The notes below the pieces were generated by a model that saw only the letters and a program-made list of their open reading frames with translations, was not told the DNA's origin and ran no database searches. This document shows, piece after piece, positions 44,296 to 45,000 of a stretch of 45,000 bases of DNA (position 1 is the stretch's first letter; each line of letters opens with the position of its first letter). This DNA is from Glandiceps talaboti (taxonomy: Eukaryota; Hemichordata; Enteropneusta; Spengelidae), in the NCBI RefSeq assembly GCF_964340395.1, contig NC_135551.1:10089379-10134378 (forward strand), given 5' to 3'. The position numbers and the translations under genes were made by a program.

Positions 44296-44716
44296 CAGGA
44301 GAAGAAAGTAAACTGTGCAGCCACAAAAGTCAGAACGGATACAATTGACACTTGTGTCTTTCTTGCACACAAGTCGATTTACTAAAGCAAAGACTACAGT
44401 GAAAGACAGTGCGCGTCCATGTTATAATCTTGACAGACAAAACAACTACAACAACATGCATCATATCATGATTTTACAGTACGTTGGGACTATATCATAT
44501 AATTACAAGACTATATATCCACTCAGCAAGAGACAGCATACAACAATTGTTACAGTATTACCATGTATATGATTCACCTTCTGCAAGAGACAGACACGGG
44601 CAACAATTGCATTACAATGTATAGGAATCTCTCTCTGCAAGAGCTCGAGACAGACACATGTAACAATTGTATTCAGATCTGACTTTTCTTCCCGCACAGC
44701 TGACTTTCTTTTACTG
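44296..44716. mobile_element. TA-flanked MITE, copy B, with internal tandem repeats
   Basis: The sister of the copy at 41006-41429, alignable over its whole length. The left end is CAGGAGAAGAAAGTAAAC and the right end, read inward, CAGTAAAAGAAAGTCAGC, followed inside by CTGTGCRG and AAAAGTCAGA on both sides. TA is intact on the right (44717-44718) and changed to CA on the left (44294-44295). The core has three units based on AGAGACAGACAC...CAACAATTG; the third contains a small insertion (CTCGAG). No transposase frame is present. The shared peptide-like strings in the two copies (RPCYNLDRQN, NMHHIM) come from the common DNA and are not a gene. Confidence 0.85.
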
Positions 44717-44718
44717 TA

Positions 44719-45000
44719 CTCTTTTCAATCCTTCAGACTAAAACATCTTCTTTTTTTCCAATTTCAAGTCATGGTGATAATTTTATATCAGCATTACATA
44801 TATATTCCCCGAATACCATTTCCGAATTATCTTCTATTAAAATACTAGCTGTCACTGAAACTGTTTGCTTTGTCTTATGGTTAGACTTGAATGTATGGAC
44901 GGGGAGGTGTGAGGTGGGGGTGGCATTTCATCATTTAATAACATAATTCAATTGCATTGCTATTCCCCGAAATGGTGTATCTACTGTTCACATCTAAGCC
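44719..45000. other. Right end of the window, nothing recognised
   Basis: No gene or repeat can be supported in the last 280 bp. A short G-rich patch is at about 44899-44922. Confidence 0.5.

Overview
This window looks like animal nuclear DNA, probably from a marine bilaterian invertebrate. It is AT-rich, full of long microsatellites and minisatellites, carries several miniature transposons, and has genes split by kilobase introns with GT-AG borders. The lineage cannot be fixed from the sequence alone.

The one gene I can name lies on the minus strand between 20379 and 4817. It is a vestigial-like gene of the VGLL2/VGLL3 type, a TEAD/Scalloped cofactor. I assembled it by hand as four coding exons: 20379-20296, 19951-19618, 13333-12878 and 4866-4817. 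All three junctions have GT-AG signals and compatible phases (0, 1, 1). The joined frame is 924 nt and encodes 307 residues. It has an MSCLDVMYQ start, a complete Tondu (TEAD-binding) domain at about residues 87-118, the MSQRxFPxSFWNS block, an FNPRY block and a KDLYWF end. The last exon codes only 15 whole residues and lies 8 kb from its neighbour. A TATA-like box and a CCAAT box sit upstream of exon 1.

Layout: 1-4816 is 3' flank of that gene with microsatellites. 4817-20379 is the gene; its 8-kb intron 3 holds a 16-copy 54/57-bp minisatellite and its 6.3-kb intron 2 holds a (TG)n(TA)n block. 20380-45000 is gene-poor upstream DNA. It contains an inverted ATTCT pentanucleotide field (21.3-22.2 kb), large ACAT arrays (24.2, 27.1 and 29.0 kb), two foldback elements (25.1 and 28.0 kb), a GA array (30.2 kb), a 32-copy 36-bp minisatellite (33.6-34.8 kb), a cluster of long G runs with a tRNA-derived SINE inside it (37.3-38.0 kb), and two copies of one short TA-flanked inverted-repeat transposon (41.0 and 44.3 kb).

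One possible exon of an unrecognised plus-strand gene lies at 43070-43222: an acceptor, a 50-codon open frame without ATG, then an AATAAA. No rRNA gene, functional tRNA gene, CRISPR array or operon was seen. The most valuable points are the full vestigial-like model with its tiny terminal exon, and the family of short inverted-repeat elements whose ends and target duplications can be read directly.
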